In this document: positions 7,662 to 16,082 of the stretch, in pieces
Layout of the letters: each line of letters starts with the position of its first letter
Position numbering within the stretch: the first letter of the stretch is position 1
NCBI GenBank assembly: GCA_905203555.1
Contig: CAJKWK010000017.1
Span: 1 to 45,993, forward strand
Direction of reading: 5' to 3'
Source: an uncultured Lachnospiraceae bacterium
Lineage (GTDB): Bacteria > Bacillota > Clostridia > Lachnospirales > Lachnospiraceae
DNA: 45,993 nt
Program-made: the position numbers and the translations under genes
Notes under the pieces: generated by a model
Seen by the model: the letters and a program-made list of their open reading frames with translations, nothing else
What the model was told of the DNA's origin: nothing
The model's database searches: none

Positions 7662-9608
7662 TTATTCTTCTCCTTTTTTCTGTGTTTGTAAAATTCTCTT
7701 TCTGCTTTTCTTTTCCAGATACATATTTTTATCCGCTACACGCATTAACCTGTGATAATCCTGTCCATCTTCCGGATAAAAAGCATATCCGGCTGAAAAT
7801 TCAATCGTTGCATCGATTTCAGAATCCTCACTTATCATACGCCGTCCCCGTTTCTTTTCAAGCTGAAGAAGTTCGTTTAAAACTGCTTTCCTGGACCGGT
7901 ATCCGAAAAGAAAGATAACAAACTCATCTCCACCTAAACGAGCAAATACGGAATGTTCCTCTGCATACAACTCTGATAATTTACTAATCTGTTTCAGATA
8001 CTCGTCCCCCACAAAATGTCCATAAACATCATTGATTCGTTTTAGTCCATCCGCATCAAGCATCACCAGCACTGAATATCCAAGTTTTTCCGGCTGTCGA
8101 AACAATTCTTCCATACAGGCATTAAATCCTCTTCGATTATAAAGTGATGTCAAACTATCTCTGATACTTTCATGTTTTAAATGATTCACCTCGTCCCACC
8201 ACTGCGAAACATCCGTTATATAATAAGTTTCACTCTGTTCATCTGTTCTTTTTTCAATACGCAAATATACAATATCTTCTCTTTTCCGATATTCATATAC
8301 CGGCTTATCTTCCGTAATTCTGTGTTTCTCAATATTTTGAATCTTTTCACGTATTATCTGTATCTTTGTTTTTACAGATATATCTTCCTGAATATCAAGT
8401 ATTTCGAGCAGGCGATCATTCATAAGTGCCTTTTTATAAAAATGATTATACTCAAAGACTCCCAATGGAAGTCCGCTCCTGTCAATAACATCCGATACCT
8501 TCGCCCAACTCAATCGTATCGTCTTCAATAATTGATTGATATAAAAAATCAACTTGTCAAACTCGTCCATTCCCGTTTGAATTGTTATGTTTTTCAGATC
8601 ACCACTCTCTATCTTTTTCAATTCATCTACAATATTGGTCAGATTATTCGATACATTCTTACGGATATACCATCCGATCATACCAATCAAAACGGTTCCG
8701 ACTACACAAATATACAATACCATCATCACCGTAGATGCGATAACTTCCTTTAACAAAAAGGAGGATAAATATGTGCGCACCAATAAATAATCTCCATATT
8801 GCTTTGTATAGGAACAGTACCTTTTTCCTTCATAATTATAATGATACATCTGAAGTCCGCTTTTTCCTTTTTGCTCCTGATAGTTATTGCGCTCCACGCC
8901 AAAATCTTTTCCTAACAGATTTGGAGATGTAGATGCTATGATTTTGTTTGTATGAACGTCTAACACATGCAAATATCCACTAAAATCAAATGGAAACGTC
9001 GATACTACATTTTCCAGACTCTTCTCCTGTATCAATTTCTGGAGACGCTTTGGTTCCATTCCTATTTGTACAATCTGACTTCCATCCTCTGTCCAAACTG
9101 CTGCATACTGCATATTTTTTCCTTCAGCAGTATTTGGCATAATATCCTGACAAAGTTTTAAAGTTTTATCCTGCAGCATAGGAGCAAAAAATGACATCTG
9201 CTCTCCCGACTCAAATGTATATCCATAATACTGCGGATGCGTTCCTGAATAAATCTCTCCTTCCGGCGTAAAAAAATGCAATTCATCCACTTCCAGCTTA
9301 TCCGCAAGAATTTGACATTCCTCCAGACTATTTGGAACACTTGGATTATTCTGTACAAAATACGCCGCCATTTCCGCTGACTGTATACAGCTTTCTGTAT
9401 ATTCATTCTTTGCGTTTCTGATATCCTGCTCATTAATGGTGATCACCTGCTCCAGCTGTCCAAATACTTCTCTTGAACTTTCCCGCTGACTCTGATGTTT
9501 TGTATAGAACTGCAGCCAGATATGAACCGGAGTGATCAATATAAGCAACAGAACGATTATAATTTTAATCAATCTCGGTAATGTTTCCCGAATACTGCGT
9601 TTTCGCAT
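7662..9608 (-). CDS. Membrane diguanylate cyclase (sensor-HAMP-GGDEF)
   Basis: This 648-residue protein makes cyclic di-GMP from two GTP. TM1 (about 13-32) and TM2 (about 289-315) enclose an extracytoplasmic Cache-like sensor domain; a HAMP linker (about 315-365), a PAS-like segment and a GGDEF domain follow. The active-site signature RLGGDEF is intact (GGDEF at 559-563). The residues where the RxxD inhibitory site normally sits read EEHS, so product inhibition is probably absent. It lies 48 nt downstream of the YolD-like gene and 2 nt before dut, with no terminator on either side. The signal sensed cannot be predicted. Confidence 0.95.
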   Translation of the reverse strand: MRKRSIRETLPRLIKIIIVLLLILITPVHIWLQFYTKHQSQRESSREVFGQLEQVITINEQDIRNAKNEYTESCIQSAEMAAYFVQNNPSVPNSLEECQILADKLEVDELHFFTPEGEIYSGTHPQYYGYTFESGEQMSFFAPMLQDKTLKLCQDIMPNTAEGKNMQYAAVWTEDGSQIVQIGMEPKRLQKLIQEKSLENVVSTFPFDFSGYLHVLDVHTNKIIASTSPNLLGKDFGVERNNYQEQKGKSGLQMYHYNYEGKRYCSYTKQYGDYLLVRTYLSSFLLKEVIASTVMMVLYICVVGTVLIGMIGWYIRKNVSNNLTNIVDELKKIESGDLKNITIQTGMDEFDKLIFYINQLLKTIRLSWAKVSDVIDRSGLPLGVFEYNHFYKKALMNDRLLEILDIQEDISVKTKIQIIREKIQNIEKHRITEDKPVYEYRKREDIVYLRIEKRTDEQSETYYITDVSQWWDEVNHLKHESIRDSLTSLYNRRGFNACMEELFRQPEKLGYSVLVMLDADGLKRINDVYGHFVGDEYLKQISKLSELYAEEHSVFARLGGDEFVIFLFGYRSRKAVLNELLQLEKKRGRRMISEDSEIDATIEFSAGYAFYPEDGQDYHRLMRVADKNMYLEKKSRKRILQTQKKGEE

Positions 9609-9656
9609 AAATCTTCCTCAAACTTTCAAATACACATCTTCTCCCTACCGTTTTCA

Positions 9657-9911
9657 CTACTTTTTATTATACACTATCTTCTTTTCTATGGGAATCCTTA
9701 TCTTTTTTTCCAATTGCCTCTTCTCATATTTTTCTTTTGTATTTTGAATCATCTCTTCAAATCCATTCAGAGCTGCAAATGGAGCGAACTGAGCTGCCCG
9801 CTCGTGCATAGACATCTGTGGATGCTTTTGAGAAATCGGATGTTTCATTTCAATAATATCTGCATACTCTTTTACGTTTACTTTAAGCTTTGTGACCGCC
9901 AATCTGCTCAT
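9657..9911 (-). CDS. YolD-like small protein, polymerase partner
   Basis: This 84-residue protein carries the conserved core MSMHERAAQFAPFAALNGFEE seen in small YolD-like proteins encoded beside UmuC/UvrX-type polymerases in Firmicutes. It overlaps the 3' end of the polymerase gene by 29 nt in another frame, so translation is likely coupled. The C-terminus is highly charged (KEKYEKRQLEKKIRIPIEKK). By position and family it is thought to act with the Y-family polymerase in damage tolerance, but its biochemical role is not established. A TATAAT sequence lies within its last codons; I see no good -35 for it. Confidence 0.82.
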   Translation of the reverse strand: MSRLAVTKLKVNVKEYADIIEMKHPISQKHPQMSMHERAAQFAPFAALNGFEEMIQNTKEKYEKRQLEKKIRIPIEKKIVYNKK

Positions 9912-11412
9912 TCCTTTCCCTTGTCATAGCTCCTTCCAACAAATTCATTCCTCTTAAAACAGCATTCTTACCATATTTTCTCTGAATCTCCAATACTGCC
10001 TCCTGAAGACTTCTCTCTTTTTTTCGTTTTGTTTTTACCAGTTGTTGTTTTTGAAACTCTTTTTCATAATCCGTAAATAAATCCAACTGTTCATACGCTG
10101 CTTGTTCTTCCAGATTTTGTTCCGGGATCACATGATTCGCTGATAAATAAACTCTCCGAATCGTCAAAGAATGATTTACCTTTTTATCATACAGCTCCAA
10201 CACAGCCTGCATGATTTTATGAGTAGACGATGTCGCAGTTTCAAAATTCACCGTCCCCCGGGCATGTTTCGGCAATTTCCGCCCGTACCGATCTATGTGT
10301 ACCTCACCGCTATAAGAAAATCCCATTTCGGAATTATGCATATTTTCAAAATCATATCCTACCGTCAATACGATCTGATCTGTCACAAGCCGTTTGTCCA
10401 CTAATTTCAGAACCAGAAGATCCGTCATCTCTTTCACAATCAATCTGCCTTTTTCAAAGCTATATGGGCATTGTAACACCTGACCGGAACCCACACTATT
10501 TACACTTGGTTTATACGCCTTAATATCTTCTATTGTACAAGGCTCCCATCCCCATGCATGGTCAATCAGCAGTTCCGCACAAACTCCAAACAAACGATAC
10601 AGCAGCTCTTCATTATAATATTCATTTGCCTTTCCAACCGAGCACCTCGCTACATCCCCCATGGTATACATTCCATGTTCTGCCAGTTTTTTTGCATACC
10701 CCTTCCCAATTCGCCAAAAATCAGTAATCGGCTGATGATTCCATAGTAACTTTCGGTACATTTTTTCATCCAGCTTTGCGATCCGTACTCCATACTGATC
10801 TGGTGCAATATGTTTTGCCACAATATCCATTGCCGTTTTACAAAGATATAAATTACTCCCGATCCCTGCCGTTGCCGTAATCCCTGTCGTATGAAACACA
10901 TCTTGTATCATCTTTGCAGCCAGCTCTCTCGCACTCAGACGGTATGTATTCAGATATTGTGTCACATCCAGAAAAATCTCATCAACAGAATATATATGCA
11001 TATCTTCCGGCGCAATATATTTTAAATAAATTTCATAAATCTTTGCACTATACTCCATATAAAGAGCCATACGCGGCATTGCAACAATATAATCCAATTC
11101 CAATTCAGGATATCGTTCCAAATCGACAGAGCAGACAGAGCTCCCCTTAAACATATGTCCCGGAATACGTGTCAACCGTTCTGCGTTGATTTCTTTCACC
11201 TTCTGCTCCACTTCAAACAATCGTGGACGTCCCGATATCCCATAGCTTTTTAAAGAAGGAGAAACCGCAAGACAAATGGTCTTCTCTGTCCGGGAAGGAT
11301 CTGCCACTACTAAATTCACAGCCAACGGATCCAATCCACGCTCCACGCACTCCACAGACGCATAAAACGACTTCAGATCTATCGCTATGTAGGTTCTCAT
11401 TTGCCGTTCCAT
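9883..11412 (-). CDS. Y-family translesion DNA polymerase (UmuC/UvrX-like)
   Basis: This 509-residue error-prone polymerase bypasses damaged template bases. The catalytic carboxylates are visible: IDLKSFYASVE near residue 11 and SVDEIFLDVT in the palm. The fingers segment KTICLAVSPSLKSYGISGRPRLFEV is typical of the Firmicutes UvrX/UmuC group rather than DinB. A helix-hairpin-helix region (IGKGYAKKLAEHGMYTMGDVA), a little-finger domain and a long basic C-terminal tail follow. GAGGAGG precedes the ATG. The promoter at 11455-11483 contains SOS boxes, consistent with LexA control. It is the first gene of an array continuing with the YolD-like protein, the diguanylate cyclase and dUTPase. Confidence 0.95.
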   Translation of the reverse strand: MERQMRTYIAIDLKSFYASVECVERGLDPLAVNLVVADPSRTEKTICLAVSPSLKSYGISGRPRLFEVEQKVKEINAERLTRIPGHMFKGSSVCSVDLERYPELELDYIVAMPRMALYMEYSAKIYEIYLKYIAPEDMHIYSVDEIFLDVTQYLNTYRLSARELAAKMIQDVFHTTGITATAGIGSNLYLCKTAMDIVAKHIAPDQYGVRIAKLDEKMYRKLLWNHQPITDFWRIGKGYAKKLAEHGMYTMGDVARCSVGKANEYYNEELLYRLFGVCAELLIDHAWGWEPCTIEDIKAYKPSVNSVGSGQVLQCPYSFEKGRLIVKEMTDLLVLKLVDKRLVTDQIVLTVGYDFENMHNSEMGFSYSGEVHIDRYGRKLPKHARGTVNFETATSSTHKIMQAVLELYDKKVNHSLTIRRVYLSANHVIPEQNLEEQAAYEQLDLFTDYEKEFQKQQLVKTKRKKERSLQEAVLEIQRKYGKNAVLRGMNLLEGAMTRERNEQIGGHKA

Positions 11413-11427
11413 TAATCTCCTCCTCTC

Positions 11428-11483
11428 CGAACAAACATTTGTTCGTTTTTATTTATTATACAAAAACATACGTTCGTTTTCAA
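11428..11483 (-). promoter_or_regulatory. LexA-type SOS promoter with two operator sites
   Basis: Minus strand TTGAAA (11478-11483), a 17-nt spacer and TATAAT (11455-11460) form a near-consensus promoter. The spacer holds an SOS box at 11463-11476 (plus strand AAAACATACGTTCG, two mismatches from the Bacillus consensus CGAACATACGTTCG). Just downstream of the -10, an 18-bp near-perfect palindrome CGAACAAACATTTGTTCG (11428-11445) contains two overlapping box-like registers, each with three mismatches. LexA binding to either site would block initiation. Confidence 0.83.
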
Positions 11484-11535
11484 GAGGAAATAATTAGATT
11501 ATTTTTCAGATGATCCGACTCTTCGCACTATCATC

Positions 11536-12018
11536 TTACCATCCTTTACAAACATCAATCCAAGACTTATATTCAGATAATTTTTCCAATACCGGGATCG
11601 TCACCTCAACCGTATTATGCTCATCTCCACCGCCTGTATAAACAATATCAAATCTTTTCAGCGATTCATCCAAATAAACTTTAACATTCGCTTTGCATGC
11701 AAACGGAGAAATACCTCCGGGAATATGCCCTGTCAGTTCCTCAACTCTAGCAAAAGGAATCATTTTTGCCTTCGTTCCAAACACACTTTTATACTTGGCA
11801 TTATCTATTTTTGTGTCACCACTTGCCACAATAACGATCGGATTCTCATCAACCAAAAAAGACATCGTCTTTGCAATCTGTGCAGGCTCGCATCCAATCA
11901 TTCCTGCAGCATTCTCCACAGTATCCGATATTACTTCGCTATAACGAACTCGATCTCCCATTCCTTCTTTTTCAAACAAATCTTTTACACTTTCTACTGA
12001 CATTCTATTTTTCTCCAA
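11536..12018 (-). CDS. YbaK/ProX-type aminoacyl-tRNA deacylase
   Basis: This 160-residue single-domain protein belongs to the YbaK/ProX family, which hydrolyses mischarged tRNAs such as Cys-tRNA(Pro) or Ala-tRNA(Pro) in trans. Visible family features are the conserved lysine in AQIAKTMSF, the IVIVASGDTKID strand, the GHIPGGISPFA loop and the C-terminal DIVYTGGGDEHNTVEV segment. The start is set by GGAG 9 nt upstream. It is a stand-alone gene between metA and the SOS promoter. Which tRNA it edits cannot be decided from sequence. Confidence 0.92.
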   Translation of the reverse strand: MEKNRMSVESVKDLFEKEGMGDRVRYSEVISDTVENAAGMIGCEPAQIAKTMSFLVDENPIVIVASGDTKIDNAKYKSVFGTKAKMIPFARVEELTGHIPGGISPFACKANVKVYLDESLKRFDIVYTGGGDEHNTVEVTIPVLEKLSEYKSWIDVCKGW

Positions 12019-12184
12019 TCACAAATAAAAATATGCATTTTCCATCGTTCCTATATATAGAAAAGAAAGAATAACCTATCCAAAAGTCATTCTCTCTTTT
12101 ACTATCATTATTATAATCATTGATTTTACCAGATATCATTCCCGTTTTTCTTAAAAAGGATTTATCCCTCGCGTAAAACCCGCA

Positions 12185-13105
12185 TTAAAACGGTGTTCCG
12201 TACAAGTCATACGGTGTCACCTGATAAACGTAGTAGTTCAGCCAGTTCGTATACAGATTATTCGCATGCGATCTCCAAGTCAGCACCGGTTTATTCTCCG
12301 GATCATCATCCGGATAATAATTTTCCGGAATCTGTGGATTTAATCCCTTTCCCATATCCCGTTTGTATTCAGAATCCAAGGTCATTCTGTCATACTCCGG
12401 ATGTCCCATCACAAAAATCTGCCGTCCTTCCTGTGCCATACATAAAAACACACCCGCCTGCAAAGAATCTGCCAGAATCGTAATTCTCTCATCAGACTCC
12501 AGAAGTTTTTGCGGCACTTCTGTGTGTCTGGAATGCGGCGCCATAAATACATCATCAAATCCTCTTACCAGCGGAATTTTGCGATTTCTGACACGATGCC
12601 TATATACACCGGACAACTTTTTGGGCAGCATCTCTTTGTTGATTCCATAATGATAATAAAGTCCTGCCTGTGCCCCCCAGCACAAATGCAGCGTAGAGGT
12701 AACATTTGTTTTTGTCCACTCCATAATTTCTTTCAGCTCTTCCCAATAATCTACTTCTTCAAAAGCCATCTGCTCTACCGGAGCCCCCGTAATAATAAAT
12801 CCATCAAATTTCTGATGTTTGATTTCTTCAAACGCCTCATAAAACTTATATATATGACTAGTAGAAGTGTTTTTGGACACATGACTTGTCATACGTACAA
12901 ACGTCACATCCACCTGCAACGGCGTATTTGACAATGAGCGCAGAATCTGCAGTTCTGTATCCTCCTTTAAAGGCATCAGATTTAAAAGTCCAATGCTGAT
13001 CGGACGAATATCCTGATGCGCAGCACGATATTCATCCATCACAAATATATTTTCATGTTCCAGAATTTCTTTTACAGGCAAATCATTTTGAACTCGTATT
13101 GGCAT
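12185..13105 (-). CDS. metA: Homoserine O-acyltransferase MetA, acetyl-CoA type
   Basis: It acylates homoserine in the first committed step of methionine synthesis. The 306-residue length and glutamine-amidotransferase-like fold match MetA, with catalytic Cys142 (LHLCWGAQAG), His235 and Glu237 (MGHPEYDR). Position 111 is Glu (GAPVEQMAFE); in characterised MetA proteins Glu111 selects acetyl-CoA and Gly111 selects succinyl-CoA, so O-acetylhomoserine is the predicted product. GAGAGGAAAG precedes the ATG. It begins 14 nt after the AI-2E-family permease and is probably co-transcribed with it; no S-box leader is present at this gene. Confidence 0.95.
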   Translation of the reverse strand: MPIRVQNDLPVKEILEHENIFVMDEYRAAHQDIRPISIGLLNLMPLKEDTELQILRSLSNTPLQVDVTFVRMTSHVSKNTSTSHIYKFYEAFEEIKHQKFDGFIITGAPVEQMAFEEVDYWEELKEIMEWTKTNVTSTLHLCWGAQAGLYYHYGINKEMLPKKLSGVYRHRVRNRKIPLVRGFDDVFMAPHSRHTEVPQKLLESDERITILADSLQAGVFLCMAQEGRQIFVMGHPEYDRMTLDSEYKRDMGKGLNPQIPENYYPDDDPENKPVLTWRSHANNLYTNWLNYYVYQVTPYDLYGTPF

Positions 13106-13119
13106 AATTTCTTTCCTCT

Positions 13120-14463
13120 CTATTGATTCATTTCATTTTTTTCAGAATGTACATATGTACCATCTGAATCCACATAACTCATCTTATCATAACAATCTGT
13201 TTCTATTGGTAACTTACGCTTTTCCAATTTATTGTTAATCAGCATATTCACAATATAATAAAATACTGCAAAAGTCGGAACCCCCAGAATCATTCCAACA
13301 AATCCAAAAAGCCCGCCGCCAAGAAGAATCGAAAACATAACCCAAAATGCGGACAGCCCTGTGGAATCTCCTAAAATCTTTGGTCCGATTACATTTCCAT
13401 CCAACTGTTGTAAAACCAAAATAAATAAAATAAAGTAAATGCCCATTTTAGGATCTGACAGCATAATTAAAATTGCACTTGGAATCGCTCCAATATAAGG
13501 TCCAAAAAACGGAATCACATTTGTTACACCTACAATCACACTGACCAAAACTGTATACGGCATGTCTAAAATAGATAATCCGACAAAACAAAGTACCCCT
13601 ATGATTGCTGAATCAATAATTTTTCCTATGATAAAGCCTCCGAAAATAGTATTGCTCTTGATCGACAAGTGCAAAATCATATTTGCATGTGATGGTTTAA
13701 AAAGTGCATAGATAATCTTTTTGCTCTGCATAGAAAACTTTTCTTTGCTATATAATACATAGACAGAAACAATGATGCCGATCACTGCATTCATAACCTC
13801 ATTCACTACATTGAACACACCTTCTGTAAGATGAGACATAAAATCATTGACTTGGGACAATAAATCTGTACGCATCCAGTTTTGAAAAAATGTTGTTGCT
13901 TCTGTTAAAAATGTCGTGAAAAATTTCCCCAGAGTTGTATCCTGTGACATCAATACCGTCAGATTACGCAGAGCCTCATTGATCTGTCCGGGCAAGGTTA
14001 ATGCCAGATTACGGATACTTTTATACAATTCCGGAATCAACATATTAAATAATGTACTAATAACTGCCAACATCACAACAAGAGCTGCAACGATCCCTAT
14101 TCCTCTGCATAATTTCTGTGTTTTCTTGAAATTTGGAAACCGTTTTTCTACCCATGGTTTCAGATAGCGTTCCACAGTTTTTACAATAGGATTCAGCAAA
14201 TACGCAATCGCCAACCCATAAATAATCGGCCTTAATATATTAAAAATCAGTTTCAATACTTTTGAGATATCATCCATTCTGAGCAGTACAAAAAAACAGA
14301 GCATACATAAAATGATGACAACAAATGCCGTCATGCCTCTGTTTAACTGCTGACGCAGCTTGGAAGGTCCTTGATCTCCAAAATTCGGCTGATTGATATA
14401 ATAGCCACTTTTCTTTTCCGATGAAGTTTCTTTATTTTGATTCTGTTCTAACTCTTCCTGCAT
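13120..14463 (-). CDS. AI-2E family transporter
   Basis: This 447-residue integral membrane protein has the AI-2E (PF01594) layout: two N-terminal hydrophobic helices, a long amphipathic middle region, then paired helices with the conserved IIGKIIDSAIIG, GVTNVIPFFGPYIGAIP and LQQLDGNVIGPKILG segments. Members export autoinducer-2 (TqsA) or act as Na+/H+ antiporters; sequence alone does not separate these roles. The N-terminal 45 and C-terminal 25 residues are charged and cytoplasmic. It has its own promoter at 14500-14529 and leads into metA after 14 nt. Confidence 0.92.
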   Translation of the reverse strand: MQEELEQNQNKETSSEKKSGYYINQPNFGDQGPSKLRQQLNRGMTAFVVIILCMLCFFVLLRMDDISKVLKLIFNILRPIIYGLAIAYLLNPIVKTVERYLKPWVEKRFPNFKKTQKLCRGIGIVAALVVMLAVISTLFNMLIPELYKSIRNLALTLPGQINEALRNLTVLMSQDTTLGKFFTTFLTEATTFFQNWMRTDLLSQVNDFMSHLTEGVFNVVNEVMNAVIGIIVSVYVLYSKEKFSMQSKKIIYALFKPSHANMILHLSIKSNTIFGGFIIGKIIDSAIIGVLCFVGLSILDMPYTVLVSVIVGVTNVIPFFGPYIGAIPSAILIMLSDPKMGIYFILFILVLQQLDGNVIGPKILGDSTGLSAFWVMFSILLGGGLFGFVGMILGVPTFAVFYYIVNMLINNKLEKRKLPIETDCYDKMSYVDSDGTYVHSEKNEMNQ

Positions 14464-14499
14464 TTTCTTCTATGCCTTTCCTTACATATTTCGTTATAG

Positions 14500-14529
14500 A
14501 TTATACGCTTTTTCATATCCTTGCGTCAA
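14500..14529 (-). promoter_or_regulatory. SigA promoter of the AI-2E permease and metA
   Basis: Minus strand TTGACG (14524-14529), an 18-nt spacer and TATAAT (14500-14505), about 37 nt before the permease ATG. Confidence 0.75.
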
Positions 14530-14545
14530 CCTGAAAACAGAACTT

Positions 14546-15271
14546 CTATATATTATACTTTTCTATATTGTAACTCAATATATCACTCAAAATATAGCAC
14601 TTATAAATTTCAAAGATCCGTTCATGATTATCTGTCAGACATCTGGATATGGCATTGATTTCTAAAAGTGGTTTCTTTTCCGTGTTTTCCAGTAGTGTAT
14701 TGATCTCCTCCGTCCCTGTTATTGCAGCTACTTTTTGCTGTACTCGTGTCATCGAAAGATCATAAAAAGACTTCAGTATTTCATATAATGAGTTCTTTGA
14801 AAAATCAAAAAATTCCAACTTAGGGAACAATGCCACCGGCATAATTGAAGAATTCACACAATATGGACGTCCGTCCGCCAGATAAAGGCATTTCAATATA
14901 TATACTTCGTCTCCTTCCTTTATTCCCATCTTCTCTGCAAGTTCTTTATCGGCTTTCTTTAACAGAAACGAAAGCTGTTTCTTAGATGGGGTTTTCCCCT
15001 GATGTAAGATTGCCTCTGTAAAACTATAAATCTGAGATAATTTATCCTTTGGACATTCCCTTACAAAGCATCCCTTGCCTTTAATCCGATACAATACCCC
15101 CTCATGCACAAGTTCATCCACGGCACGACGTACCGTTATCCGACTAATCCCATACTGCTCACATAATTTGCTTTCTGATGGAATCACCTGATTTTCCGTC
15201 CATTCATGCGTATCTATTTTTTCTCGAATATTCCGCTTTAGCTGCTCATATTTTGATATCTTTTCACCCAT
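14546..15271 (-). CDS. GntR/HutC-family regulator (UTRA domain)
   Basis: This 241-residue repressor has an N-terminal winged helix (about 8-75; PSESKLCEQYGISRITVRRAVDELVHEGVLYRIKGKGCFV) and a C-terminal UTRA effector domain (about 95-235). UTRA domains usually bind sugar phosphates, amino acids or nucleotide-type ligands. It lies directly downstream of the PnuC/PfkB/ADP-ribosylglycohydrolase operon in the same direction but beyond that operon's terminator, so it probably has its own promoter. A palindrome GTTATATTATAAC (15304-15316) covers its likely -10 and could be an autoregulatory operator. Control of the adjacent operon is inferred from position. ACAGGAG precedes the ATG. Confidence 0.92.
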   Translation of the reverse strand: MGEKISKYEQLKRNIREKIDTHEWTENQVIPSESKLCEQYGISRITVRRAVDELVHEGVLYRIKGKGCFVRECPKDKLSQIYSFTEAILHQGKTPSKKQLSFLLKKADKELAEKMGIKEGDEVYILKCLYLADGRPYCVNSSIMPVALFPKLEFFDFSKNSLYEILKSFYDLSMTRVQQKVAAITGTEEINTLLENTEKKPLLEINAISRCLTDNHERIFEIYKCYILSDILSYNIEKYNI

Positions 15272-15330
15272 AATAATGACTCCTGTTTCTTTTAGATATA
15301 TTTGTTATATTATAACTTATTTCATAATAA

Positions 15331-15376
15331 AAAAACAGTGTCTGACATTACAATTTTATCTTGTAATATCAGACAC
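15331..15376 (-). terminator. Intrinsic terminator of the pnuC operon
   Basis: GTGTCTGACATTACAA (15338-15353) pairs with TTGTAATATCAGACAC (15361-15376) with one mismatch, forming a 16-position stem with a 7-nt loop; on the minus strand a T-rich run follows. It lies about 20 nt after the pnuC stop. Confidence 0.85.
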
Positions 15377-15395
15377 CTTTTTCATTCTATCTAAA

Positions 15396-16082
15396 CTACT
15401 CTACATTTTTCTTTGCAATTTTTCTCCAGTTCCAATAGCCATATGATGCGTTACACAAATTCACACATTTCATAATGATAATAAGCAATGCAGAAGAATC
15501 TCCTGACATAAACACCATAATCCACATTATAATCGACAAGGCATTTACAATCACCCACATCAGCCACTGTTCTGAATACCGAAGAAGATACAACATACTT
15601 GCGATTACAGAAACAACTGTTGTCAGTGAATCCATAAATGCGAAGTTACCTCCCAAAACCTTCAACACTTGTTCATATACAAATACACCTAAAATCGTAA
15701 TCGTTACAGTTCCCATCAAAAATTTTGGAGTCATAGTACGGAATTTTACTTCTCCGCCTTCTGCTGTATTCTTCTTCCACAAAACAATTGCAGTTGCGCT
15801 GACCGGAATACTGTAAAGCACATTGTACATTACTTCCCCGTACAGCGGAATACTTATACAACTGTATGCATACATAGCACTGTTTATAATCGCAAAATAA
15901 AGACCTAATACCTTTCCCTTTGCCCCCAACACAAGATTCAAACTAGAAGTCAATGTCATGATCAGCATGAACCACGTCTCATTATTAATCGCCCATGCTG
16001 CTGTCTGAAATATAAGAACAAACGCAAGCCATAATTCCTCTTTAAAGCTCCAATCACTAAAAAAATCTTTTACTTTATTCAT
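15396..16082 (-). CDS. PnuC-family vitamin/nucleoside transporter
   Basis: This 228-residue protein with about seven membrane helices belongs to the PnuC family, facilitators that trap their substrate through later phosphorylation. The best known substrate is nicotinamide riboside; relatives carry thiamine, riboflavin or deoxynucleosides. The C-terminal CNASYGYWNWRKIAKK segment is a family hallmark. Its ATG overlaps the stop of the PfkB-kinase gene by 4 nt, so the two are translationally coupled. Coupling to a PfkB kinase and an ADP-ribosylglycohydrolase-family protein points to uptake and breakdown of a ribosylated compound. The exact substrate is not known. Confidence 0.9.
   Translation of the reverse strand: MNKVKDFFSDWSFKEELWLAFVLIFQTAAWAINNETWFMLIMTLTSSLNLVLGAKGKVLGLYFAIINSAMYAYSCISIPLYGEVMYNVLYSIPVSATAIVLWKKNTAEGGEVKFRTMTPKFLMGTVTITILGVFVYEQVLKVLGGNFAFMDSLTTVVSVIASMLYLLRYSEQWLMWVIVNALSIIMWIMVFMSGDSSALLIIIMKCVNLCNASYGYWNWRKIAKKNVE

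Noticed and set aside
11508..11536. AGATGAT/ATCATCT inverted repeat between the YbaK-type gene and the SOS promoter
   Set aside because: No T run follows on either strand and the arms are short; chance is likely.
12019..12184. Possible terminator after metA (GGAT-AA-ATCC with T run)
   Set aside because: The stem is only 4 bp, too weak to call; otherwise I see nothing in this gap.
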